This document shows, one piece after another, positions 35,189-42,809 of a stretch of DNA of 64,000 nucleotides. This DNA is from Flavobacteriales bacterium (lineage in GTDB: Bacteria; Bacteroidota; Bacteroidia; Flavobacteriales_F; PHOS-HE28), in the NCBI GenBank assembly GCA_016721005.1, contig JADKJM010000013.1, positions 1 to 64,000 on the forward strand, read 5' to 3'. Positions within the stretch are counted from its first letter, which is position 1. Each line of letters opens with the position of its first letter. Under the pieces are notes generated by a model. That model searched no databases. It was not told where the DNA came from and was given only the letters and a program-made list of their open reading frames with translations. Made by a program: the position numbers and the translations under genes.

Positions 35189-35920
35189 TCACGGGGTTGT
35201 GATGGGTTCCTCCGCAGCCGCGTTGTATGCGGCCAGGCAGGAGTCAAGCGGCTGGCCGTGTACATGAATGCACGCGCAGAAATCCTCGCATGCCTTGCAC
35301 TTGTTGCTTCCCTTGCATTGCTTCTGGCAATCGGACAAGCGAATGCGCGGTGTGATGCTGTACCCGAGCGTGATGAGAAGGACTACGACGACAATGGTCG
35401 CACCCACCCCCGCGAAGAACTTGAGGGGAAAGGAGTTGTCGCGAACCGTTGACGCGAAGAGTGCAGCGTTCGCCTGACGGTGATGGAAGGGAAGGATGTA
35501 CTTCAGCTTGTGATAGTCCCAGCAGAGCAGGTACAGGTTCGCCAATACCATGAGGGGCGAAGTGATCAGCGAGCCCTCGAACCGCAGCGCCAATGACAGG
35601 ATGCAGATGTTGAGAATGATCGGGAAGTAGATGACAGCACCGAGTGTCGCGGTGCGCGGGATCAGCAGAAGAATGGCCGCTGATACCTGCGCGATACCGA
35701 TGAGCGTATAGTAATAGCCCGTGAGGTGCAAGGCCTCCAGGTAATGTCCCATGGGATGTTCCACCGGTAGGCCCGTGAACCGCTCACCCATGATCTTCAC
35801 CATGCCCGCAGGCAGGAAACCAGCCGCCAGCGCCACCCGGCAGAACACGGCGAAGTACCCCAGCCATCGGTTCGCTCGTGCGCGGGCATGCAACTTGTCA
35901 AGTTTGGAGGCCAGGCTCAT
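35189..35920 (-). CDS. DoxX-like membrane protein with Cys-rich tail
   Basis: 243 aa with five or so hydrophobic segments (YFAVFCRVALAAGFLPAGMVKI, YTLIGIAQVSAAILLLIP, TLGAVIYFPIILNICILSLALRF, ITSPLMVLANLYLLCW, TIVVVVLLITLGYSI). The first four resemble DoxX-type quinol-associated proteins. The last 45 residues are unusual: a short domain with eight Cys in a CxxxCxxxxxCxxCxxxCxC-type spacing (DCQKQCKGSNKCKACEDFCA). It could bind metal or form disulfides. Function unknown. The gene stands alone. Confidence 0.75.
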   Translation of the reverse strand: MSLASKLDKLHARARANRWLGYFAVFCRVALAAGFLPAGMVKIMGERFTGLPVEHPMGHYLEALHLTGYYYTLIGIAQVSAAILLLIPRTATLGAVIYFPIILNICILSLALRFEGSLITSPLMVLANLYLLCWDYHKLKYILPFHHRQANAALFASTVRDNSFPLKFFAGVGATIVVVVLLITLGYSITPRIRLSDCQKQCKGSNKCKACEDFCACIHVHGQPLDSCLAAYNAAAEEPITTP

Positions 35921-36147
35921 TCGCTCGGGGTTGATCGCGATCGATCAAAGTTCGGCACGATCCCCCGCTGTGCTGGTGGAAGGATCTGCCAAGTGTGTTG
36001 GCCAGGTTGGAACGGCTTCGATGAGGTGAATTTCTGGCAACCCAGCGGCAAGGCGCCGTTCAAGGATCGGCCACAGTTCACGCCCCCTCCTGTTCAAGCT
36101 GAAGCGGCCACATGTCCGATCGTCCTGCGCGATCCACCAACACCGCA

Positions 36148-36498
36148 TCAGTGTGTGCCCAGCAGCACCTCGCGCAGCACCACCGCTTGGTTGTGCTCCT
36201 CGTCCTTCGCACCGTACAAGAGGCTTACGCGCTGCTTGCGCGCCAACTTCCGGATACGCGCCAATTCATCAGCGTGATCCTTCAGTTCTTTCACATAGCG
36301 CTTCTTGAACTCGGCATACTTCGGCGGCTCGTGCCCGAACCATTTGCGCAGTTCCGTGGTAGGCCCGATGTCCTTGGACCAATCGTCCAAGTGCGCATTC
36401 GCCTTTGATACGCCGCGTGGCCACACGCGGTCCACCAGCAAGCGGTAGCCATCATCCTTCGCTGGTGGGTCGTAGATGCGTTTGATGCGGATGTCCAT
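36148..36498 (-). CDS. DUF488 family protein
   Basis: 116 aa. The full DUF488 pattern is present: IKRIYDPPAKDDGYRLLVDRVWPRGVSK, AHLDDWSKDIGPTTELRKWFGHEP, FKKRYVKEL and VSLLYGAKDEEHNQAVVLREVL. Length is as expected. The family has no firmly assigned activity; structural similarity suggests a nucleic-acid or nucleotide-related enzyme. It has no partner in the same direction within 100 bp. Confidence 0.88.
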   Translation of the reverse strand: MDIRIKRIYDPPAKDDGYRLLVDRVWPRGVSKANAHLDDWSKDIGPTTELRKWFGHEPPKYAEFKKRYVKELKDHADELARIRKLARKQRVSLLYGAKDEEHNQAVVLREVLLGTH

Positions 36499-36599
36499 CG
36501 TTCAGGAAGGAGTTGGCTCGGAGAAGGGTGCGGGATGGTGGAAGGGATCGCGCTGGGTGGCGGAGGATCCCGGTGTGGTATCCGTGAATGTGGGCCGAA

Positions 36600-37265
36600 T
36601 TAGAAATGAAGGTCCAGCATCTTCTCTTGCACGCCCAAGCTGGTGAGCGCGCCCTGCACGGCCTTCACGAAACCCTCCGGCCCGCATACGTAGAACGGGC
36701 GGTCCGCATCGCGCAGGTGTTGCTTGAACAGTTCAGCGCTGACCATGCCATGGAGGTGGCCGGGCGCTTCCTCTTCGCTTAGCACACTGTGGAACTCCGG
36801 GCCCAAGAGGCTCTTCAATTCGTCCTCCAGGAACACGTCCTCGCGCTTCTTGTTGAAGAAGAACAACGTGTTTCCGGCCAAGGTGCGATCCACCTTCTTC
36901 TGGCGCAGGATGGCGATGAAGGGGGTCATTCCCGTGCCGCCCGCAACGAACACACCCGGGCCTTGCAACTTCACCGTATCCCACGCATCGCTGATGATGA
37001 TCCGGTCCCCGACCTTCAACTGTGCGATGCGTTCGGTCATGCCGTGGTGCTGCGGGTAGCATTTGATCATGAGCGTGAGGTGCTCATCACTGTCCAGTCC
37101 GGTGAGGGTGAAGGGTGATCGCTTGCCTTGCATCCCAGGTCGGTCCAAGCCGAACTCGATCGCCTGCCCGGCAATGAAACGATAGCCCTCGGGCCGTTGC
37201 ATGGTGAGCCGTACCACATCGTGCGTCACTTGCTCCTTGTTCAATAGTTCCACTTCATGTTCCAT
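36600..37265 (-). CDS. FAD-dependent flavodoxin/ferredoxin reductase-like protein
   Basis: 221 aa. FNR-type motifs are visible: the FAD-binding KRSPFTLTG (RxFT/S), the NADPH-binding GGTGMTPFIAILR, and the closing YVCGPEGFVKAVQ. No iron-sulfur domain is fused. It transfers electrons between NAD(P)H and a flavin-linked partner. It is last in the minus-strand run osmC / cupin / 38447 / AhpD-like / SDR / this gene. A redox-homeostasis role in that run is inferred from the neighbours. Confidence 0.87.
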   Translation of the reverse strand: MEHEVELLNKEQVTHDVVRLTMQRPEGYRFIAGQAIEFGLDRPGMQGKRSPFTLTGLDSDEHLTLMIKCYPQHHGMTERIAQLKVGDRIIISDAWDTVKLQGPGVFVAGGTGMTPFIAILRQKKVDRTLAGNTLFFFNKKREDVFLEDELKSLLGPEFHSVLSEEEAPGHLHGMVSAELFKQHLRDADRPFYVCGPEGFVKAVQGALTSLGVQEKMLDLHF

Positions 37266-37289
37266 GGTGATGGTTGGGTTTGGCCGGGT

Positions 37290-38009
37290 TCAGTGTGCTT
37301 GGGGCCTGCCCGGCTGCAAGGGCCTCAAGGTGATCTCGTCCACGAGCAGGTTATCGGGCGTTTCCAACAGGTGGATGATCAGCTGTGCAACATCATCCGG
37401 ATGCAGCATGTTGTCATGCGCCTCGATACCCGACCGTTCGAAGAAGTGCGTGCTGATGCTGCCGGGGTTCACACAAGTGACCTTGATGCCGTTGTAGCGG
37501 AGTTCACGTGCAAGGGACTCGCTGAAGCCCTGCACTGCGAACTTGGTGGCACTGTATCCGCTGCGTTCGGCACCACCTACTTTCCCCAAGATCGAGCCGA
37601 TGTTGATGATGTGCGCAGGACCGGCCTTCCGCTTCATGTGCGGCACAATGGCCGAGGTGAGGTGGAACAGGCCGTTCAGGTTGGTGTCGATCATTTCACG
37701 CCAGCGTTCCGAAGGCAGCTCATCGATCTTCGCGAAGTAGCCCGCACCGGCATTGTTGATCAGGATGTCCGGCGATGCATCCCCGATGAATGTGCGTTCC
37801 ACCCATGCGCGCACGGCTTGTTCATCCGCGATATCCAGAACGGCGGGTACGAATTGGTCGCCGAGTTCCACCTTCAGGTCAAGCAGCTTCTTTTCGGTGC
37901 GCCCCAAGCCATGGACCGTTGCGCCCTTTGATACCAAGGCCTCAGCCAGTGCCCTGCCCAAGCCACTGCCCGCACCGCTCACCACCGCTGTTCGGTCGCG
38001 CAGCTCCAT
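37290..38009 (-). CDS. Short-chain dehydrogenase/reductase (SDR)
   Basis: 239 aa. Classical SDR: the cofactor loop VVSGAGSGLGRALAEAL at residues about 9-25, NNAGAGYFAKI, the catalytic Ser in IINIGSILGKVGG and the YSATKF active-site motif, followed by NPGSISTHFF. The substrate is unknown. Its start lies 5 nt downstream of the AhpD-like gene's stop, and it precedes the reductase gene, so it belongs to the redox operon. Confidence 0.92.
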   Translation of the reverse strand: MELRDRTAVVSGAGSGLGRALAEALVSKGATVHGLGRTEKKLLDLKVELGDQFVPAVLDIADEQAVRAWVERTFIGDASPDILINNAGAGYFAKIDELPSERWREMIDTNLNGLFHLTSAIVPHMKRKAGPAHIINIGSILGKVGGAERSGYSATKFAVQGFSESLARELRYNGIKVTCVNPGSISTHFFERSGIEAHDNMLHPDDVAQLIIHLLETPDNLLVDEITLRPLQPGRPQAH

Positions 38010-38014
38010 CGCTC

Positions 38015-38365
38015 TCAGCTCTTTTGTTCCTGCTTCCGCATCTCGTCAATGGCAATGGCCGCATGCGCGGTGGCGGCACCTGCGCGCATTTCCGCCGCCA
38101 CCCAGATGGCCTCCATCATTTCCTCCTTGGTGGCGCCCTTCCGCATGGCGTCCTTGGTGTGCGATCGGATGCAGTACGGGCATTGCGTAACGTGCGCCAC
38201 GGCCAAGGCGATCAACTGTTTGGTCTTGGCAGGCAAGGCTCCATCCTGGAATACCGTCCTGCTGAAGTTGCGCCAGGCTTCCATGGCCTCGGGTGCAAGC
38301 GATGCCTGCATCTGGATGCCTTCACGCGTGGCTTGGGGGAAGAGGTGAACGTGTTCAGTGTCCAT
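38015..38365 (-). CDS. AhpD-like alkylhydroperoxidase (carboxymuconolactone decarboxylase family)
   Basis: 116 aa. The AhpD/CMD core is intact: LIALAVAHVTQCPYCIRSHTKDAMRKGATKEEM, with the redox CPYC pair and the following His that form the peroxidase site, then EAIWVAAEMRAGAA. It reduces organic hydroperoxides in cooperation with a thiol-specific partner. It sits between the SDR and a small conserved gene in the same operon as osmC, which fits a peroxide-defence unit. Confidence 0.92.
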   Translation of the reverse strand: MDTEHVHLFPQATREGIQMQASLAPEAMEAWRNFSRTVFQDGALPAKTKQLIALAVAHVTQCPYCIRSHTKDAMRKGATKEEMMEAIWVAAEMRAGAATAHAAIAIDEMRKQEQKS

Positions 38366-38446
38366 GGTCCGGTGTTATTGGTTGTGCATGTTCGATCCAA
38401 GTCCCGTTCTTCAAGTGGTCGTTCGCTTCCGCCATGGCATGCAGCA

Positions 38447-38764
38447 TCAGCGGTGGTGCCGATGGAGGTGCTTCACGATCGCTGCGACCTCCCCGTTCGA
38501 ATAGGTGCCATAAGCATTGACCAGCGTGCCCTTGGCGTGGTGACGATCCGAGGAAACGGCGTACACCACCATTTCATCGCCCGGGTCCGAGTCGCCCTCG
38601 AACCGGTACACCTCATCGATCCGGAAGTCATCCGCCGATAGGTTCAGCGCTGGGGCGTGGCAGATCAGGCACTCCTTTTCCACTTGGACATTGAAGTCCA
38701 ACGAGTAGCCCCTTTGCTTGAGGTCCTTGATCGCTTCGGTCACTGTGTCGTAGTTGTACATCAT
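38447..38764 (-). CDS. Small conserved protein, often labelled phosphoribosylpyrophosphate synthetase
   Basis: 105 aa, starting MMYNYDTVTEAIKDLKQRGYSLDFNV. From memory, Bacteroidota homologues with this start are often annotated as PRPP synthetase, but the 105-residue length and absence of the PRPP loop make that label untenable. Visible features: CLICHAPALNL (CxxC), EVYRFEGDSDPGDEMVVYAV, and a His-rich end (KHLHRHHR). It may bind metal through the CxxC and His cluster. The gene begins 4 nt after the cupin stop in the redox operon. Confidence 0.75.
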   Translation of the reverse strand: MMYNYDTVTEAIKDLKQRGYSLDFNVQVEKECLICHAPALNLSADDFRIDEVYRFEGDSDPGDEMVVYAVSSDRHHAKGTLVNAYGTYSNGEVAAIVKHLHRHHR

Positions 38765-38768
38765 CGTG

Positions 38769-39083
38769 TTATTTACCGCCCTCGAACTCCAAGGTAGCGT
38801 TGCTCCCCATGATCACGGTCGCTTTGAATGTGCGAGCCACATTGAGCGTGTGCGCCTTCCCGGCGGGGATCAGTAAGCTCGTTCCCGCCACCAACGGCGT
38901 ACCGCCCTCTTCCATCACCAACGTGGCTTCGCCTTCCAGCACCACCACCACGGCCTCACTGGTGCAGTGGTGCGCTGGCATCACGGCGCCAGCCTCTGCG
39001 GTGACCTCGAGCAGCTTGAATTGCCCGCCGACCTGGATCGGCCTCAATTGTGGCTTTGCCATGGTTCCCATGATCATGTTCAT
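38769..39083 (-). CDS. Cupin-domain protein
   Basis: 104 aa from the ATG at 39083, where ATGA overlaps the osmC stop (39080-39083); an upstream ATG at 39206 would run through osmC in another frame. The cupin core is PAHHCTSEAVVVVLEGEATLVMEEGGT with metal-ligand-type HH and E, then LLIPAGKAHTLNVARTFKATVI with the second-motif His. It is a small metal-binding beta-barrel, possibly a sensor or quercetinase-like enzyme; the substrate is unknown. Translational coupling with osmC supports a shared function. Confidence 0.88.
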   Translation of the reverse strand: MNMIMGTMAKPQLRPIQVGGQFKLLEVTAEAGAVMPAHHCTSEAVVVVLEGEATLVMEEGGTPLVAGTSLLIPAGKAHTLNVARTFKATVIMGSNATLEFEGGK

Positions 39084-39508
39084 TGTACCAATTGAGCTAC
39101 CGCCGTGACCTTCGCCGATCCTCCCGCATACAAACGCGAGATCGGACATTTCTCCTTGGTCAGGGCCGCCAATTCCTTCAAGTGCTCTGCCGTCAGTCCC
39201 GAACATGCCACCTTGCAGTCCAAGGCGATCGAGGTGATATGCGGCCCGGTATCGTCCTTGGCCATGGTGACCTGTGCGGCGGTGTCGATGCTCGTGGGCT
39301 TAAGCCCTTCCTCTGTGAGCAGCAACGAGAGGTACATGGAGTAGCAACCCGCATGGGCCGCTCCGACCAGTTCCTCCGGGTTGGTGCCCCTACCACCTTC
39401 GAAACGTGAAGCGAAGGTGTAGGACCCTTCATAGCCGGTGAAGCGCATGGCGCCCTTCCCCTCCTTGATCGTTCCCTTCCATTGGGCGTTGGCTTTTGAT
39501 GTTGACAT
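39080..39508 (-). CDS. osmC: OsmC-type organic hydroperoxide reductase
   Basis: 142 aa. The OsmC fold is recognisable from FEGGRGTNPEELVGAAHAGCYSMYLSLLL, containing the peroxidatic Cys of the HAGC motif, and KEKCPISRLYAGG with the resolving Cys. A canonical Arg (RGTNPEE) activates the first Cys. It reduces organic hydroperoxides at the expense of lipoyl- or thioredoxin-type donors. It is the promoter-proximal gene of a six-gene minus-strand run (39508 to 36600). A -7 box and an imperfect palindrome lie just upstream (39559-39574). Confidence 0.93.
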   Translation of the reverse strand: MSTSKANAQWKGTIKEGKGAMRFTGYEGSYTFASRFEGGRGTNPEELVGAAHAGCYSMYLSLLLTEEGLKPTSIDTAAQVTMAKDDTGPHITSIALDCKVACSGLTAEHLKELAALTKEKCPISRLYAGGSAKVTAVAQLVQ

Positions 39509-39822
39509 GACCTGTTGAGTTGATCGTTGGACCCTGCGAAATGACGGAGCCCTTATTTAGGACAAATATATCCTTTAATGGACGAGAACGAACCGGAGCT
39601 CGCCTTGCCGACAACTCGTGTCGATCCCTTTTGAACGTGATCCAATTGGTCCACCATCAAGTACAACCTCACTGCTTCACCACCACGACGGACCGGTGAG
39701 AGCGCGCCCTTGATGGTGGGGAAGCTGACGCGTGCATGCCGGTTTTCCGGGCGCGTGTGGAAGCCATCGGGATCCACTCCCGGCTCGTCGGTCGGGATGA
39801 CGGGTCCGGAATGGTGTAGGGT
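39509..39822. other. Intergenic region upstream of osmC and downstream of pepD
   Basis: About 314 bp. It carries the osmC promoter near 39560; the pepD stop codon ends it. I see no credible gene. A 74-aa minus-strand frame (39553-39777) has no domain-like features. Confidence 0.6.
39559..39574 (-). promoter_or_regulatory. -7 box TATATTTG and imperfect palindrome before osmC
   Basis: On the minus strand TATATTTG (39570-39563) is an exact TAnnTTTG promoter match. It is embedded in AGGATATATTTGTCCT, whose ends AGGA/TCCT are inverted. A regulator binding here would block the promoter, as expected for peroxide- or redox-sensing repressors. The operator role is inferred. Confidence 0.45.
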
Positions 39823-41270
39823 TCAGATCCGGTCCAACGTCTCCAGCAAATACCCCCAGAACTTCTGCACGGAGCTGATCTGCGCGCGTTCGTCCGGCGA
39901 GTGCGCGCCCCTGATGGTGGGACCGAAGGAGATCATCTCCATCTCGGGGTAGTTCGTGCCGAGGATGCCGCACTCCAGGCCAGCGTGGCAGGCGAGCACG
40001 TGCGGCTCGCTCTTGAAACGTTCCTTGTAAATGCTGGACATCAGCTTCACGATGGTGGCGTCGGGGCGGGGGACCCAGCCGGGATAGCCGCCAGCGAATT
40101 CCACCTTGGCATCGATCAGTTCGAAGACCGCCTTGATGCTGTTGGCCTCGTCCATCTTCTCGCTGGTGACCGAACCGCGCGTGAGGCACATCACCGTGTA
40201 ACTGCCGTTCTTCAATTCGATGCGGGCCACGTTGTTGCTGGTCTGCACCAGGTCCTTCACATCGGGGCTCATGCGGTAGATGCCTCCCGGGCAGGCCTGC
40301 ACCGCGCGTAGGAAACGTCCTTGGTCCGCGGTGGCCATCACCTTGCCGCTCGGATCGGCAGGAGTGAGTTCGATCTTCAGTTCCGGGTCGGTGGTGTCAT
40401 ACTCGGACTTCAGCGTATCGCGTAGTGTTTCGAAGTCCTTGGTGAAGGCCTGCACCTTGTCCGCAGGCACGCCGATGCTGGCGACGCTTTCCCGTGGGAT
40501 CGCGTTCCGGAGGCTACCGCCCTCGATGGTAGAGACGCGGATGCCGTGCCCTCGTTCTCGAGCAGGATCCGGTTCATCAGCTTGTTCGCATTGCCGCGCC
40601 CGAGGTGGATCTCCGTGCCGGAATGTCCTCCGGTCAATCCTTTCACCGCGAGGCGATAGCCCTTGATCCCTTGTGGAGCCGCTTCGCTCGCGTACTTGCC
40701 CGTGGCGGTGACATCCACGCCACCCGCGCAACCGATGGTGAGCTCGTCATCGTCCTCGGTGTCCAGGTTCAGCATGATGTGCGCGTCCAGCAATCCGCCT
40801 TTCAACTCGAAGGCGCCGGTCATGCCGGTCTCCTCATCGATGGTGAAGAGCGCCTCCAGCGGCGGATGTGGGATGTCCTTCGATTCCAGGATGGACATGA
40901 TAGTGGCCACGCCGATGCCGTTGTCCGCGCCGAGGGTGGTGCCATCGGCCTTCACCCAGTCGCCGTCGACCTTCATCTTGATGCCGTCGGTGTCGAAGTT
41001 GAAGTTCGTGTCGTTGTTCTTCTGATGCACCATGTCCAAGTGGCTCTGCAAGGCCACCGGCGTCATCCTCTCCTTGCCTTTGGTGCCGGGCTTCTTGATG
41101 ATCACGTTGCCGGCCTCGTCCACGTGCGTGGGCAGCCCGAGCTTCTCCCCGAACTCCTTGATGAACTGGATCACGCGCTCCTCCTTCTTGCTCGCTCGCG
41201 GCACGGCGTTGAGGTCGGCGAAATGGTTCCAGAGGGCTTTGGGTTCGAGGGCGCGGACGGCTTCGTTCAT
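39823..41270 (-). pseudogene. pepD: Xaa-His dipeptidase PepD-like (M20 family), frameshifted
   Basis: Two overlapping frames give one protein: 41270-40410 begins MNEAVRALEPKALWNHFADLN, and 40731-39823 supplies the second half. Near 40548 the minus strand reads GAGGGCACGGCATCC; adding one base after GGC restores ENEGHGIRVSTIEGGSLRNAIPRES. Metal-site residues are intact: SHLDMV, ADNGIG, DEETGMTGA, NLDTED and the late CHAGLECG. The enzyme would hydrolyse histidine-containing dipeptides. Either the gene is inactivated by a one-base deletion or the assembly has an error. No other damage is visible. Confidence 0.85.
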
Positions 41271-41732
41271 TGGAATGGATACGGACAGGATGGATGAGGA
41301 GAACAGTTGGTCCCGGATCAGGGATCATTGGCCGGTGAAGTTAGGATCTCGTGGAAAGGGGCTGGATCCGATGGGCTATTGAAGCAGTGGCGCAGGGAGC
41401 TTCCGGGAATGGCTTGACCAAGTAAAGTGGAGATGCTCGCCGACAGGATACGGCGCCATGGTTCCGGTGCCGGAGGGACAATGCGAAGCGGCGCGCTGGC
41501 GAGCCTGTAATAAGGGGCGGATCCAACCCATTAACGCAATTGCGGGGTCAAGGGCCGACAAAGTTCGGGTGAAGTCCAGCGCACCTTCACTGAGTTTTCT
41601 CAAACCTCAGCCCAAGTCCGCGAGACCTCAACCAAAGTCCGCGCGAGTTCGAAACCGTGCTTCCCGCTGTGGCGGGATGAGACATCTTCCGCAAACGGAT
41701 AATGTCATCCGGCGAAAGCGACGGCGCCTTGG
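41271..41732. other. Intergenic region between pepD and XRE gene
   Basis: No convincing gene. It contains an imperfect 21-bp direct repeat (ACCTCAGCCCAAGTCCGCGAG at 41604-41624, repeated at 41625-41647). A palindrome of the TCCCGC family lies at 41662-41689. Confidence 0.5.
41662..41689 (+). repeat. TCCCGC-loop-GCGGGA hairpin element
   Basis: TCCCGC-TGTG-GCGGGATGAGACATCTTC. One of at least five such elements in the window (also 43573-43600, 52316-52340, 56428-56450 and 58327-58350), each with a GATGA-type tail after the second arm. Confidence 0.6.
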
Positions 41733-41972
41733 TCACCGCGGGCCCAAGCACGCCTTCAGGTCGAAATCGCCCGGTGCGTTCAGCACGTCCAAGCTGAAGT
41801 GCAGCGCAAGGGCCAACCGGCCGATCTCCTCGAACAATGGCCACTGCTCGCCCTTCTCAATGTCGGAGATCTTCGACTGACCGGCATGGATGAGGGCACC
41901 CATTTGCTCCTGGGTAAGCCCCCGGGCCAGCCGTATCAGGCGTAATCGATATCCCAGTTCCGTGCGGGTCAT
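41733..41972 (-). CDS. XRE-family helix-turn-helix regulator
   Basis: 79 aa. A complete HTH_3 fold: LGYRLRLIRLARGLTQEQMGALIHAGQSKISDIEKGEQWPLFEEIGRLALAL, with the GLTQEQMG turn and the QSKISDIE recognition helix. It has a short tail with no sensor domain. It binds DNA as a dimer and probably represses a nearby target. It points away from the 22-bp repeat array that begins 190 bp upstream; the array units carry a palindrome of a size such a protein could bind (inference). No partner toxin is adjacent. Confidence 0.87.
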   Translation of the reverse strand: MTRTELGYRLRLIRLARGLTQEQMGALIHAGQSKISDIEKGEQWPLFEEIGRLALALHFSLDVLNAPGDFDLKACLGPR

Positions 41973-42160
41973 GGCAGGTGGTGTTGCTGAGGATCACGTG
42001 CTCCCCAATGCGACGACAACGCAGCATTGCACCGGACATTGCATCGTGGCCGCCGCAGGACCGACCATACCTCTTCATCAAGAACAAGGTGGACGTGAAG
42101 CCTCTGGAACCTTCGCGACCATGGAACCATTGAAGCACCATCACGCCTTGGACCAGCTAC
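41973..42160. other. Region between XRE gene and 22-bp repeat array
   Basis: About 190 bp with no credible gene; presumably the XRE promoter. Confidence 0.5.
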
Positions 42161-42666
42161 CACTTAGCACCCGGTGCTCGGCAACCGAGCACCTAGTGCT
42201 CCATCACTTAGCACTAGGTGCTCCATCACTTAGCACTGCTTGGTCCATCACTTAGCACTAGGTGCTCCACCACTTAGCACTAGGTGCTCCACCACTTAGC
42301 ACTAGGTGCTCCACCACTTAGCACTAGGTGCTCCACCACTTAGCACTAGGTGCTCCACCACTTAGCACTGGGTGGTCGGCCACTTAGCACTAGGTGCTCT
42401 ACCACTTAGCACTAGGTGCTCCACCACTTAGCACTAGGTGCTCCACCACTTAGCACTGGGTGGTCGGCCACTTAGCACTGGGTGGTCGGCCACTTAGCAC
42501 TAGGTGCTCCACCACTTAGCACTAGGTGCTCCATCACTTAGCACTAGGTGCTCCATCACTTAGCACTAGGTGCTCCACCACTTAGCACTAGGTGCTCCAC
42601 CACTTAGCACTAGGTGCTCCACCACCCGGCACCGGGTGCCCCGCTGCCTCGCCTTGGGTGCCCGGC
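42161..42666. repeat. Array of 23 tandem 22-bp units with internal palindrome
   Basis: Exactly 506 bp = 23 x 22. The consensus is CACTTAGCACTAGGTGCTCCAC. Units at 42205-42644 are nearly identical; the edges are degenerate. Each unit has the inverted arms AGCAC-TAG-GTGCT. A variant, ...CTGGGTGGTCGGC, occurs at 42359, 42447 and 42469. Edge units keep the palindrome with changed bases: AGCAC-CCG-GTGCT (42166), AGCAC-CTA-GTGCT (42189) and GGCAC-CGG-GTGCC (42628). The 22-bp period is not a multiple of three, so it is not coding. There are no spacers, so it is not CRISPR. Confidence 0.92.
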
Positions 42667-42682
42667 CGACTTATGGTAGTTC

Positions 42683-42717
42683 CCGATAGCGTATGGGAGT
42701 TTCCCATACCGTATCGG
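42683..42717. repeat. Long hairpin between the 22-bp array and the FN3 gene
   Basis: CCGATA-GC-GTATGGGA / GTT loop / TCCCATAC-CG-TATCGG: 14 paired bases with one 2x2 internal mismatch. It lies about 90 bp before the FN3 start codon. It could be a leader hairpin or a protein-binding site. Confidence 0.65.
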
Positions 42718-42809
42718 CCACGGCGATAGGCCGCACAAGTCCTGCACCTGCGCCGCGTTAAGGGATCGTGCCGCGGAATGCACCACGGCCGGAACAACCA
42801 ACGAACGCC

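Noticed and set aside
35945..36148. 67-aa minus-strand frame
   Set aside because: Begins at the DUF488 stop codon in an intergenic region and shows no conserved features.
39553..39777. 74-aa minus-strand frame upstream of osmC
   Set aside because: No domain, and it overlaps the osmC promoter.
42161..42666. CRISPR array
   Set aside because: Units are directly adjacent with no spacers, the period is 22 bp throughout, and no cas genes are present.
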